DNA of 64,000 nt from Yamagishiella unicocca (Eukaryota > Chlorophyta > Chlorophyceae > Chlamydomonadales > Volvocaceae): contig BDSL01000015.1 in the NCBI GenBank assembly GCA_003116995.1, positions 1,302,001-1,366,000 of the forward strand. Direction: 5' to 3'. The notes under the pieces were generated by a model. The model did not search any database. It was not told the origin of the DNA and saw only the letters and a list, made by a program, of their open reading frames with translations. The position numbers and the translations under genes were made by a program. Positions 22,735 to 34,500 of the stretch are shown in pieces. The number at the start of each line of letters is the position of its first letter. The first letter of the stretch is position 1.

Positions 22735-25700
22735 TCACAGGCCGAGTACATCCGCCGCACCCATGCCCTCCCCGCCGGTGGCCATCCCATCCAGCTTGTT
22801 CTCCATCTCTATGTGCTGCCGGAAGATGGGGTTGTTCTTGAACTCCAGGTACAGGGTAAACAGCACGTGTAGCGACTCGATCGGGTCGTCGTACACGGGG
22901 ATGTCCAGCAAGGTACACACCAGCTTTGCGTACGTCTTGATGTCCAGCTCCTGATGGGCGCCAATGACGGCGATACAAAGGTTAACTCCAAGGTTGCGTG
23001 ACGTGAAATGCATTCGGGAGCAGCTGGCTGTGGAAACTACTTGCGCACTGTGCCGTACGGCTGGTCAACGCGGGGGACAGCCCGTCTTTGCGCTGGCACG
23101 CCCAGCCGCACCCAGGCCGTCGGCCTGCCGAAGCGCCGCTATTAAGGCCTGACTTCCGAGGAAAGCGACATTAAGATGCCTTCGTGGATCTTATCAAGGG
23201 TTAGCAAGGCAAGCCCAGGCATGCACCTGCTGTGATACCTTGTCCCCCAAGACCCCGCGCTCACCACGTCGCCCGACGGCATCCGCATGGTCTTGAGGAA
23301 GGTCTCCACCTCCATCGGCCACTCCTGCATCAGCGCCTCGATCTCGGGCATACGTTTGCTGTACGACACGCTGGCGGCCGGCTTGGCCTTGTGGATGTCC
23401 ATGATGGAGCCTGGAGGGAAAGGGGGAGGGGAGGAGGAGAGGGGGGAGGTCGGGCGGGCATGTTGGGGGCGCTCGCGATGACGATGCCACAATTTGGAGC
23501 GAGCTGCGTGCTCCATCCTGCACGTTTGTCCAACGAAAAACTGCCACCGCCTCTCCAAAGATCGGCGTCCTCGTTTGCCCCCGACGATGATAATCTTTGG
23601 AGCGCCGTGTAGGCAGCGCTTTGTACACGCGCCCTTGCTGCAATCGTCGCGTCGCGTGCATCGCGCTGTCGTCTTAGCTCCGGCGTCCTCCGAAACCAGC
23701 TCTGGCCTCTTGCGAAACCGGCTCGGGCCTCCTCCGAAACCAGCTCAAACCTCCTCTGAAACCAATATGAGCCTCCTCCGAAACCGGTGAGCTAGCCACT
23801 CACCAATCCACTGCTGGATCTTCTTGGCCTTGTTCTCGTCCGCGTGCTCCAGGCGGCCCACCATGTCCGCCTTTGCGCCCGGCGCTTCCTTGGACAGCTG
23901 CCGCAGCTGCAGCGTGAGCACGGTGGGGTCTGACTGCTTGGCAGCCGGCTCGTCCAAGACCTGCACAGGATCCGGTAAAGGAAAGAGGATGGAGAGAGGA
24001 GGGCATCCGTCAGAGGGCTGCACGATGTAGGCGACAGCTGCATGCCGGCTTGCATGCGTGGCTTGCGGCGCTGGCGACGCCGCTGCTAAGGGCTCTGGCT
24101 CCCACCACATGCGGCAGTGACCCGCAGTGCGCGGCGTGGAGCCGCTACGACAGCTGGGCAAAGCCGCGCGACGGCAATCCGCAGACGATCCAGGAAGTCA
24201 GTTGTTGCAAAGGGAGCGACTCTAAACGTACGAGACCTGTGCACACGCCTTTGTGATCGTGAGCTTTTACGTCATTTGATGGTGGCCATGCACGTCGATG
24301 GCGGGGGGATTGTGTTACGGCCCTACGCCGCACTTTTGCGCCACACAGTGACAGCGGCCAGCCATGTGGTGCTGGTGCAGCCCGTAGCTATGGCGCGAAG
24401 GTTACCCACTTGCGCCACCCCGGTCTACTCTTCTCGCGGTCCACCTTCACTTGTCTGCAGCTTAACCTTGCCGGGACTGCCAGTCCACACCATTTCCACT
24501 TCACACGACCCAACGGGACACAGGAAGGTGTTACCGCCGCATCCGCACACTGGACGGCTCGGACCGGCCCAATCCGAACCTCTGTACTCAGAAATCCACA
24601 TTACTGCGCCTGAACCGCAGATGTGCCAATTCACGCCGGCCCGGATGATCGCACCAGCAAACCCTACGACCCAGGCACCCTCGTCAACCCGGTCCACCCT
24701 CGACACCATTCCCGTCCCCGGATCCCCACCATCCACCCAGTCCCACCCGCCACGACGTACGACCTCCGTCTTTTACGCACCCAAGTTCTCCAGCATATGC
24801 ATCTCGGCACGTATGCTTATAACGGTTTTCCTCGCATCCACGGGTATTCCTCGCAAACCGCCACGACATCGGCATTCCCGTGCCGCCGTCGCTTTGCCTC
24901 GCACCCACCCACCCACCCACCCACCGCCGCCTTTACGTTCCGGCCCCTGTCCCCACCGGGTCCCACCTACCTTGAGACCCAGGTAGTCCGGCTTGCCGTC
25001 GGGTCGCGGCACTTTGATGAACTCATCAATGCCGCCAACGGCTGGGATGTAGTCGGGGATAAAGGGCTTCAGCTTAGTCTCCAGCTCCACCGTCTGCGGC
25101 TTATACCTGCCGATGTACTGAAACAGCTCCCGCACGTCGTCGGGCACGTTGAGGTGCTTGTACTCCTGGGCGTTGTACGCACCAACCGGCGTGCTGTCCT
25201 CGCCGCCGCCGCCGCCAGCGCCAGGGTTAGAGGTGAGAGCTGCCAGGGGCGCTGCTCATGCGTAGGGAGGCAGGAGAGTGCACGCGGTTCAGTACTGGGT
25301 GGCGGAGAGGGTTGGCGTGGCGCCGGTCAGGAACGGGGAGCGGGCAGGCCGGAGCAGGCGGGTGTGTGCCGTGCGTGACCGGACCGTGTGAGCGCCGTCA
25401 AGTTCGCGAAACGGCTAGTAGCCCATGAGGGATAGCTTAATGTAGTATTTGCAATGTGCTTCAGGAAAGGTATGCTCCTGGCGTGGGACATTACCCCGAG
25501 GGGGGTGTTCTTTCCCCCAAGGTGGATAAGAACGGAGAAAGGTGAGGAATGGCAAGCCGAAAGCGAGCTGAGCGGCACAGGGCTTCGCATGCGATAATGG
25601 ATAACACTGTGCCTGTGCTGGGAGGCCGTCCGCAGCATGGCCCCATGGGACGACTGTGATAATGCTGCTGAACACCGATACCAAAGTATCCTTGTCACGT

Positions 25701-26427
25701 GCTGAAAGCGGTGCAGCTCAGCACCATTGCGCTGGTACGCCAAATGCAGCAGCAGAGAGTGCGCTTGGGTGTCAACCCTGTGGCTTACTCCGTCCCACAC
25801 CGGGTACTCTCCTCGCCCATGCCGGTGTGTCCTGGCTTCCACCCAATCTTTTGCGTGCTATGGCCCCCGTTCCCACACCGTGCCAGGCCCGCCAACTTGA
25901 GTACCCAACCCAGCAACCGTGACCTGGCACGCCGCTTACCTCCGTGTTTGCTAGTGGTGTCGTACGCCTCCGGTGAAAGAGTTCGCGCTGGAGCAGCAGG
26001 GCCATCGTCCATATCATGCGACTCTATGAGAGACGCATCTGCGGGTCGCGGGCACAGCCATATCAAGTATACGCTTTACGGCATTGCACATCTAGACCAT
26101 CTTACCTCGCGGTACTGCTGGCGGCTCGTCTGGCCCCGCAAAGCTCTCTGACTCACTGAGGTTCACTTCCTGCACATGTCCGTCGACCGCGGGTTGGTAA
26201 CCAGCACAAAACGCCCTACTGAAAACATAATTGCGTTCCTCACCTCATCGTGAGGCTGGTTCTGCACCATGGTTGACCGTCCTGTCCCTTGGAACTGGTC
26301 ACCATCGGCGAGCTCGCCCGAGAACTGTGACCCCACAAGTGCACGTCAGTAACCAGCTGAAAACTTAATAATGCTCATCAACAAATATACGCACCCCATC
26401 ATCCTCGCGGTAGAAAGAGTCGTCCAT
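22735..26427 (-). CDS. IFT46: Intraflagellar transport protein IFT46
   Basis: IFT46 is a core IFT-B subunit that carries flagellar cargo, notably outer-arm dynein in Chlamydomonas. Eight minus-strand exons join in frame to 354 residues: 26427-26395, 26324-26244, 26169-26106, 26038-25940, 25239-24971, 23960-23804, 23410-23265 and 22950-22735. The start is a short exon encoding MDDSFYREDDG. The acidic N-terminal part contains NLSESESFAGPDEPPA and IESHDMDDGPAAPARTLSP. The conserved core contains YIPAVGGIDEFIKVPRPD, KQSDPTVLTLQLRQLSK, MPEIEALMQEWP and LLDIPVYDDPIESLHVLF, in the family order. Length is close to the Chlamydomonas protein. All introns are GT-AG and every junction keeps frame. No broken or missing segment is seen. 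Confidence 0.95.
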
Positions 26428-28130
26428 AAGACCTGGCCCAAGGAACTGCGGACTGGACCTTCCCGGTCCTGGTACCCTCCCGGGTTTTGGCCGCTTACAA
26501 GGGTGTTGAAAAATCCAACAACCAGCCTACAGGAGCATTCTACAGAAAACAGGTATGGGACTTTTCGCTGTCCAAGTGATACTCATTAATGGTCACAAGC
26601 TCTACAAAGCGGTAGATAATAGTAACCAGCATGCGTGTAGTAGCGACTAGTTGCGACGGTGATCCCTGTGTATTCCACCTAACCCGTACTACTAATACGG
26701 CAACTGGCCTTCCAACCAGCTCACAAACGCCACTTTGAAGTATTCCTCTCAACAGGTTGTTGTGGAGATGGAAAATGGTTTCTGATTTGGCTGGGTTGGG
26801 AGATTGTTGTCCCTTGGTTCCGCTTGGCCGCTGAGTTTATCTGGGTAGTGCGGTTACGGCATTCGATGACGACCACGAAGGTGCTAAGTATGCCACGCTA
26901 TATACGAAGGCTTCACTCTTGCACCCGAACCGCACAGGAATCGCGTGCAGTCGTTGATAGGGGGTGTCGGTGAATGCGGATAGGTCTTCTTGTCGTAGCG
27001 GTGGTGCACAATGAAGTTGTCCACGCTATGCCTGTCGACATGTCACGGTCGGGTAGGGCAGGGTACGGCGGGGCCTGGCGAGGGTTGTCCTGTCGTGGAC
27101 ATGCCACGCTGAGAAACAGCCCGCCGGTACAACCGCTGCTACTGCGCACCCCGACCTGCTGCATGCGCTGAGGCGCACCCACTCCGCTTGCGCCGAGTGT
27201 GCACCGCGAGACCCTGCGAGACCCATGTAAAGGCCGAGCAATTCGCTTGCATGGTTGATCTGCATGGTTTCGTGCCCATGACAGCTGAGCCACGAAGTTC
27301 TACGGACGCGAAGCAGCGAACCGCCAGTCGCCAGTCAGGTACGCGACGAAAGGTAGCAGAGGCGCGAAGGAATGGAGTTGTGTAGCGCCCGTTAACAGAG
27401 CGGCAGATGCTGGCGTACATCCACGTCTGAGCCTCATGGCGTGTGCGGCAGGCAGTGGGCAGCATGTAACGAGGGCCTTATCGCCCTGCACTGATACCTG
27501 CGCCTCCGTGACTTCCTGAGCCCACGGCGTGCACCCACAAACTGTCAAACCAGTCCCCAGGCACGCATCGTCGAACACGCCTTAAAACCGCAACCCGGTT
27601 ACCCTTCCCGTTCCTTCTTCTTCTCTGCCGCTTCAAACGTTTTTCCCCCTTCATTCGCACCCTCACACGGCGCAATCCTGGTTGCCTGCCCGCCTCCGCA
27701 GAAACACGCAACCGACGACGCCATTGCTTGACGTGCCTACCACGATGCTACGGTAACAAATGCACAGTCATAAAGCGAAACACGTAACAAGTCCAGGCCA
27801 ACAACCAGCTAGCGGCTTCTACTGGCCTGCTAAGCTTCTACACATCGCACAGACGGCGTTGCCGGTCACCCTACCTACCTTGCTGGCCCAATCTGCGCCT
27901 TCGTCTCTGCTGTGAACTGCTGCCCGCGACTGGGCCTCTCGACCTGGTGCTCCTACCTTATGACCTATCCCCGCCGCGCGACTGGCGCGCCCTCCAGCAT
28001 CCAAGGGCCATCAGTGCAAAACTCCTCACCTAGCACGTGACGCCTTCACTTACACGACGTGTACGACACACCCACCACAAATACTTAGTTCCTTGCTATT
28101 TTGGCTCTTTAGGCCGATGCAACGTTTAAC
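26428..28130. other. IFT46 promoter side and 3' flank of the repeat-rich gene
   Basis: Intergenic. It should contain the IFT46 promoter and 5'UTR just right of 26427 and the 3'UTR of the next gene near 28030-28130. ORFs around 26900-27700 lack family resemblance or splice-consistent continuation. Confidence 0.5.
28050..28054 (-). terminator. TGTAA polyadenylation signal, repeat-rich gene
   Basis: TTACA (plus strand) lies about 77 bp past the stop at 28131. It supports the minus strand as the coding strand of the repeat-rich terminal exon. Confidence 0.6.
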
Positions 28131-28485
28131 CTAAAAGCTCATATCATCACTATGGACGTCGTCACCATTATCATCATCAACTTGATGATGATGACGGTTA
28201 TCATCATTATCACCGTCATCATCGTCGTCGCTAAAATTGAAGCGCGGCGACGGCGCCCGCTCTGGCCTCTGCTCGGGCTCCTTCCGGGCCTCCTCGGGCC
28301 GTTCTTCCCCCGCCGTGCCCACCTGCTGCTGTTGCTGCTGTTGCTGCTGTTGCTGCTGTTGCTGCTGTTGCTGCTGTTGCTGCTGTTGCTGCTGTTGCTG
28401 CTGTTGCTGCTGTTGCTGCTGTTGCTGCTGTTGCTGCTGTTGCTGCTGTTGCTGCTGTTGCTGCTGTTGCTGCTGTTGCTGCTGT

Positions 28486-28532
<47 letters not shown>

Positions 28533-31500
28533 TCGTGGCTGCAGCGGCTGCTGCTGTAGCTGCAGCTGCTGCGGCGGCTGCTGCCCACTACCCTCGACCG
28601 CATGGTGCCCCCGCCTGGTCGACGCGCCGTTGGCTAGCTCGTAGCTGAAAGTGAGATGTTGGAAGGGCGGCTCCGCAGGCTGCTGCGGCTCCCAACTGGA
28701 CGGCATCCACGCAGTGCCCCCAGGAGGCCCTGGGTAGTCCGTCTTGGCTGCCTGCGGCTGCTGCTGCGGCTGCTGCTGCTGCTGCTGCTGTGGCTGCTGC
28801 GCAACCTGGTGGTGCAGAGGTGGGTTGCGAACCTCCGCGGGCGAGGGCTTACGGGGCGGCGGCGATCGTCCGTGGCCTAGGAGCTGCTTCCACGACTTCC
28901 TCGGTGATGCGATCGCCAGGACGCCAAGCGCGGACTCACGGTGCTCCGACCTAGGCTGCTCGGAACCAGCCGCAAGACCTGCAGGCACTGAGGAAATGCT
29001 TGCGGCCTGCGGCCAGGCTGGCAGCGGCGGCGGTGACACCGGCGACTCTGCAGGTACGGCCGGCGGCAGGGTGGGCAGAGGCGGCGGCGACGATGGCGAG
29101 GTCATATCTGTGGTTGGTGGCTGTGCGTGCAGCGGCAGCTGCACGCATAGTGACGTCGTATGTCCCGGCGGCGACTCGTTGGGTAGCGGCGGCGACTCGT
29201 TGGGTAGCGGCGGCGGCGAGGACGGCGACTCAACACGTTCGCGCGGCGACTCGTTGGGTAGTGGCGGCGGCGAGGACGGCGACTCAACACGTTGACGCGG
29301 CGGCAGATTGGGCAGCGGCGGAGGCGGCGACGACAAGCCGGTATCTGCAGGCAACAGCGGTTGTTGTGGCGGCGATGGCAGAACACACGCCGACGCCATA
29401 TGTGTCCGAAGCGGCTGGAGGGGAAGCAGTGGCGCATTGTGATCGCTGTTTGCAATCCCGGTGCCGATGACCTGTTGCGCCTCCGCTGGAGGCCCCTTCG
29501 GCTGCTGCGGCGGCTGCGCAACCTGGTGATGCAGAGGTGGGTTGCGATCCTCCGCGGGCGGGGGCTTACGGGGCGGCGGCGATCGTCCGTGGCCTAGGAG
29601 CTGCTTCCACGACTTCCTCGGTGATGCGATCGCCAGGACGCCAAGTGGCGCCTGACCCATGGCTGCCGCAATGCTAGGCTGCAGGTCTGACGGCGGCTGA
29701 AGTGGAGGTGGCGGCTGACCCATGGCTGCCGCAATGCTAGGCTGCAGGCCTGATGGCGGCTGCAGTGGAGGTGGCGGCTGACCCATGGCTGCCGCAATGC
29801 TCGGCTGCAGGCCTGATGGCGGCTGCAGTGGAGGTGGCGGCTGACCCATGGCTGCCGCAATGCTCGGCTGCAGGCCTGATGGCGGCTGCAGTGGAGGTGG
29901 CGGCTGACCCATGGCTGCCGCAATGCTCGGCTGCAGGCCTGCTAGCGGCTGAAGTGGAGGTGGCGGCTGACCCATGGCTGCCGCAATGCTAGGCTGCAGG
30001 CCTGATGGCGGCTGCAGTGGAGGTGGCGGCTGACCCATGGCTGCCGCAATGCTCGGCTGCAGGCCTGATAGCGGCTGAAGTGGAGGTGGCGGCTGACCCA
30101 TGGCTGCCGGAATGCCAGGCTGCAGGCCTGATGGCGGCTGCAGTGGAGGTGGCGGCTGACCCATGGCTGCCGCAATGCTCGGCTGCAGGCCTGATGGCGG
30201 CTGAAGTGGAGGTGGCGGCTGACCCATGGCTGCCGCAATGCTCGGCTGCAGGCCTGACGGCGGCTGAAGTGGAGGTGGCGGCTGACCTATGGCTGCCGGA
30301 ATGCCAGGCTGCAGGCCTGATAGCGGCTGAAGTGGAGGTGGCGGCTGACCCATGGCTGCCGGAATGCCAGGCTGCAGGCCTGACGGCGGCTGCAGTGGAG
30401 GTGGCGGCTGACCCATGGCTGCCGCAATGCTCGGCTGCAGGCCTGATGGCGGCTGAAGTGGAGGTGGTGGCTGACCCATGGCTGCCGCAATGCTAGGCTG
30501 CAGGCCTGATGGCGGCTGAAGTGGAGGTGGCAGCTGACCCATGGCTGCCGCAATGCTAGGCTGCAGGCCTGATGGCGGCTGAAGTGGAGGTGGTGGCTGA
30601 CCCATGGCTGCCGCAATGCTAGGCTGCAGGCCTGATGGCGGCTGAAGTGGAGGTGGTGGCTGACCCATGGCTGCCGCAATGCTAGGCTGCAGGCCTGATG
30701 GCGGCTGAAGTGGAGGTGGTGGCTGACCCATGGCTGCCGCAATGCTAGGCTGCAGGCCTGATGGCGGCTGAAGTGGAGGTGGTGGCTGACCCATGGCTGC
30801 CGCAATGCTAGGCTGCAGGCCTGACGGCGGCTGAAGTGGAGGTGGCGGCTGACCTATGGCTGCCGGAATGCCAGGCTGCAGGCCTGATAGCGGCTGAAGT
30901 GGAGGTGGCGGCTGACCCATGGCTGCCGCAATGCTAGGCTGCAGGCCTGATGGCGGCTGAAGTGGAGGTGGTGGCTGACCCATGGCTGCCGCAATGCTCG
31001 GCTGCAGGCCTGATAGCGGCTGAAGTGGAGGTGGCGGCTGACCCATGGCTGCCGGAATGCCAGGCTGCAGGCCTGATGGCGGCTGCAGTGGAGGTGGCGG
31101 CTGACCCATGGCTGCCGCAATGCTCGGCTGCAGGCCTGATGGCGGCTGAAGTGGAGGTGGCGGCTGACCCATGGCTGCCGCAATGCTCGGCTGCAGGCCT
31201 GACGGCGGCTGAAGTGGAGGTGGCGGCTGACCTATGGCTGCCGGAATGCCAGGCTGCAGGCCTGATAGCGGCTGAAGTGGAGGTGGCGGCTGACCCATGG
31301 CTGCCGGAATGCCAGGCTGCAGGCCTGACGGCGGCTGCAGTGGAGGTGGCGGCTGACCCATGGCTGCCGCAATGCTCGGCTGCAGGCCTGATGGCGGCTG
31401 AAGTGGAGGTGGTGGCTGACCCATGGCTGCCGCAATGCTAGGCTGCAGGCCTGATGGCGGCTGAAGTGGAGGTGGCAGCTGACCCATGGCTGCCGCAATG

Positions 31501-34500
31501 CTAGGCTGCAGGCCTGATGGCGGCTGAAGTGGAGGTGGTGGCTGACCCATGGCTGCCGCAATGCTAGGCTGCAGGCCTGATGGCGGCTGAAGTGGAGGTG
31601 GTGGCTGACCCATGGCTGCCGCAATGCTAGGCTGCAGGCCTGATGGCGGCTGAAGTGGAGGTGGTGGCTGACCCATGGCTGCCGCAATGCTAGGCTGCAG
31701 GCCTGATGGCGGCTGAAGTGGAGGTGGTGGCTGACCCATGGCTGCCGCAATGCTAGGCTGCAGGCCTGATGGCGGCTGCAGTGGATGTGGCGGCTGACCC
31801 ATGGCTGCCGCAATGCTCGGCTGCAGGCCTGACGGCGGCTGCAGTGGAGGTGGCGGCTGACCCATGGCTGCCACAATGCTCGGCTGCAGGCCAGGCGGAG
31901 CGGCAGCATCCGCACCCGATGCCATGGGGGCCCCAGGGGCCTCCACGGCCGCGTGCTGGACGGCCTCAGACAGATGGCCTCCCTGGAGCGGGGACACTCC
32001 TCCCGGCTGCGGCTGGGCGACTGGTGCCCTGGCGTCCTGGGGTGCGGTGCGCAGCGGCACACGAGTATGTGGCGGACCCGTTGCTTCTGAAGCAGCGGCC
32101 GGGTCCTGCTGCTGGTGCTGGGGTCCAAGGGCACTGGGCGCCTGCAGCGGCGAGGCCGCAGTGACATACAGGGCCGCAGCCAACGCCGCCTCGCCAGTGG
32201 CATGAGCCGCCGCTGCAGTGGCTGCCCCAGGGGCCACCGCAAGCCCTGCCGCAAGCCCTGCCTCAAGCCCTGCCTCAAGCCCTGCCGCAGGCGTGGCGTT
32301 GCCTCCCTTGCGGCCCTTTGGCTTGCGCCGTTCGAGTCGTGCCGGTGCTGGCACCGCTTCCACCGCCGCCGTGGCGCCTGCATCGCCGCTGCTGCGGGGC
32401 GCTAGGGCGGCGCCGCACCCGCTCCACGCTCTCCCCTGCGGCTGCGGCGCCAGTCCCGGAGGCTCCAGCTGCACCAGGACTATGAGGGCCTCCTCGTCGA
32501 GGAACTGGCGGCGCTGCTCCTCCGGAAGACACGACGCCAGCCGCTGGGGGTTTTGAGGAAGACCCGTTGCGGGGGGGTTGCGGCGAGGGCAGCGGCAGCA
32601 ATGAGGCAAGGCATAAGAGCGTGGAGGGCGCTGCAGGGAGCCCGGCGGAGTATGGTTGTGGTTGTGTGATTGCGTGGTTGTGTAGTTGCGTGGTTGTGTG
32701 GTTGTGTGGTTGTGTGGTTGTGTGGTTGTGGGGTTGTGTGGGTGTGTGGTTGTGTGGGTGCGTGGTTGTGTGGTTGTGTTTGTGGTGGCGGCGGCGGTGG
32801 CAGAGGCGGTGTACGTTTTGCCGCAGCCGCACCGGAGCCACAGACCGCGGCGTACCGTGAGGGGGTGGTCCTGCTGCGGAGCTGCGGAGTGCCGCAAAGC
32901 AGCAACCCTTCGACGTCGCCACTGCTCGAGGACAGAGACCAGATCCGCCCGCTCACCTGGCAGGCCCACTTGCAGTTCCTAGTGAAGAAGTACATCGTGA
33001 AGCGGTGCCCCTCCAGCAGGTGACCCGGCTTCAAGGAAACGCACGTCTCGCCGCAGTTGACGTGGCCCTCCGCGCTGCTGGTGTACCAGCCCAGTCCCAG
33101 GCCGAAATCCTTCATGCTGCGAGTAAGGCGGTCGGCCGGAAGCGGCAGCAGCCAGCCGCAGCGCATGGAGGGCGGGCGGGGCAGCGCAAGGGCAGGTAAG
33201 GGGCAGGGCAGGGCGGCGTGGAGCGGGGCAGGACAGGGGGGCAGAGCGGGGCAGGGCAGGGGGAGGAGGCGTTTAGGGGATGCGCCGCGATACCGGTATG
33301 CGCTGCTGGTGATGTAGCAGCTGAGATTCGGACTGCTGCCCCCCACGTGGCAGCTGAGAGGGCTGCTGCGCCCCACGTGGCAGGCAGCACGTGAGGGCTT
33401 CGGTCCGTCCAAGACCCCTCCCGCACGCCGGCGGATTCGGCACATCACATGTCCAGAGGGGGCCCTTGTGACGCAACGAAGAGAAGCTCCCGCCAAACCA
33501 TCCCGCGCGCCGCCCGGGCTGTTGCTGTTGCTGTGGCGGCGTGTGCAGCATGACAGACCCCCAGGCCCCGTCCTCAGCAAAGCCCCGCGCGGCGGCGGCG
33601 GCGGCGGCGGCGGTCCTCAGCGGTGGCGAATGCGCGGAGAGTCAGCATCCCCGTGGGGCCGGCCCCCTTGCCCCTCGCGTCCCGTTCTTGCCTGCTGGCG
33701 TCCTTGGGGTCATTGAACGTCAGGACGCCCACCTCGGGGATCAGGTGCGCGTACTTCAGGATGAAGTATTCGAATTCGCGTTCCAAGCCGCGCGGCTGCA
33801 GCGGTGGGGTGGAAGGGAAACTCGTGTGGATTTGTGAGGAAGGTCCATGTGGACTGGAGGAAGGGTCATCCGGCGAACTGAGCCCAACCCTGGAGACAAC
33901 GCGCATGCGCGCAACACTCGGCGCTCTGACGCCCAGATCCATCCGTACTACAGCCCAGATCCATCCGTACTACAGTACCCAGGTGCTGGCGTGAAGAAAG
34001 TAACCAAACCCCTTCCCGCCAATAACGTCGCTCGCCGCGTCGACGACCGCGCGGCCCCAAGGCCGCACCAAGTGGCGTGGCTATACGGCACCCACATGCC
34101 ACGACGCACCCAGGGTTTCGTGCTCTCCGCGAAGACCGGGATCTTCATGTTCCGCAGCACGGAGATGGACGAGCAGGTCCGCTGCTGCTGCTGCGCCGGC
34201 GGCGGCACTGGCGCTGCTGCGTCGTGCGGAGCGTTGCCACGCCGCAGCGGTGCAGCCCAGATGCGCCCCCACGCCAGTCCCGTGACGCGCCGCTGGAGGT
34301 CGAGCAGCTCCAGGCATCCCTTCCACTGGGAGCAGGTCCGTACGGTAGATCCGTACGGCAATTCGTACGGCAGGTACGAAAAACGTCGGTCGGGTCGGCT
34401 GGTGCCGCGAGCACGCACAGCGGTGTGTGCGAGTGGTGGCGCAAAACGCAAACGCAGGTAGCAGTGAAAGACGGGATACGCTGATGTAATGCGGCTACCG

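Noticed and set aside
22132..22872. 246-codon plus-strand ORF
   Set aside because: Overlaps the IFT46 3'UTR and terminal exon in antisense and has no recognisable features.
28152..28644. Plus-strand ORFs of polyleucine and polycysteine
   Set aside because: Complements of the polyglutamine tract. The minus frame continues into non-repeat sequence, a stop and a TGTAA signal; the plus frames do not.
29753..31441. Plus- and alternate minus-frame ORFs over the 63-bp repeat
   Set aside because: Shadow frames of a repeat with period divisible by three. Only the 28131-32969 minus frame stays open beyond the array on both sides.
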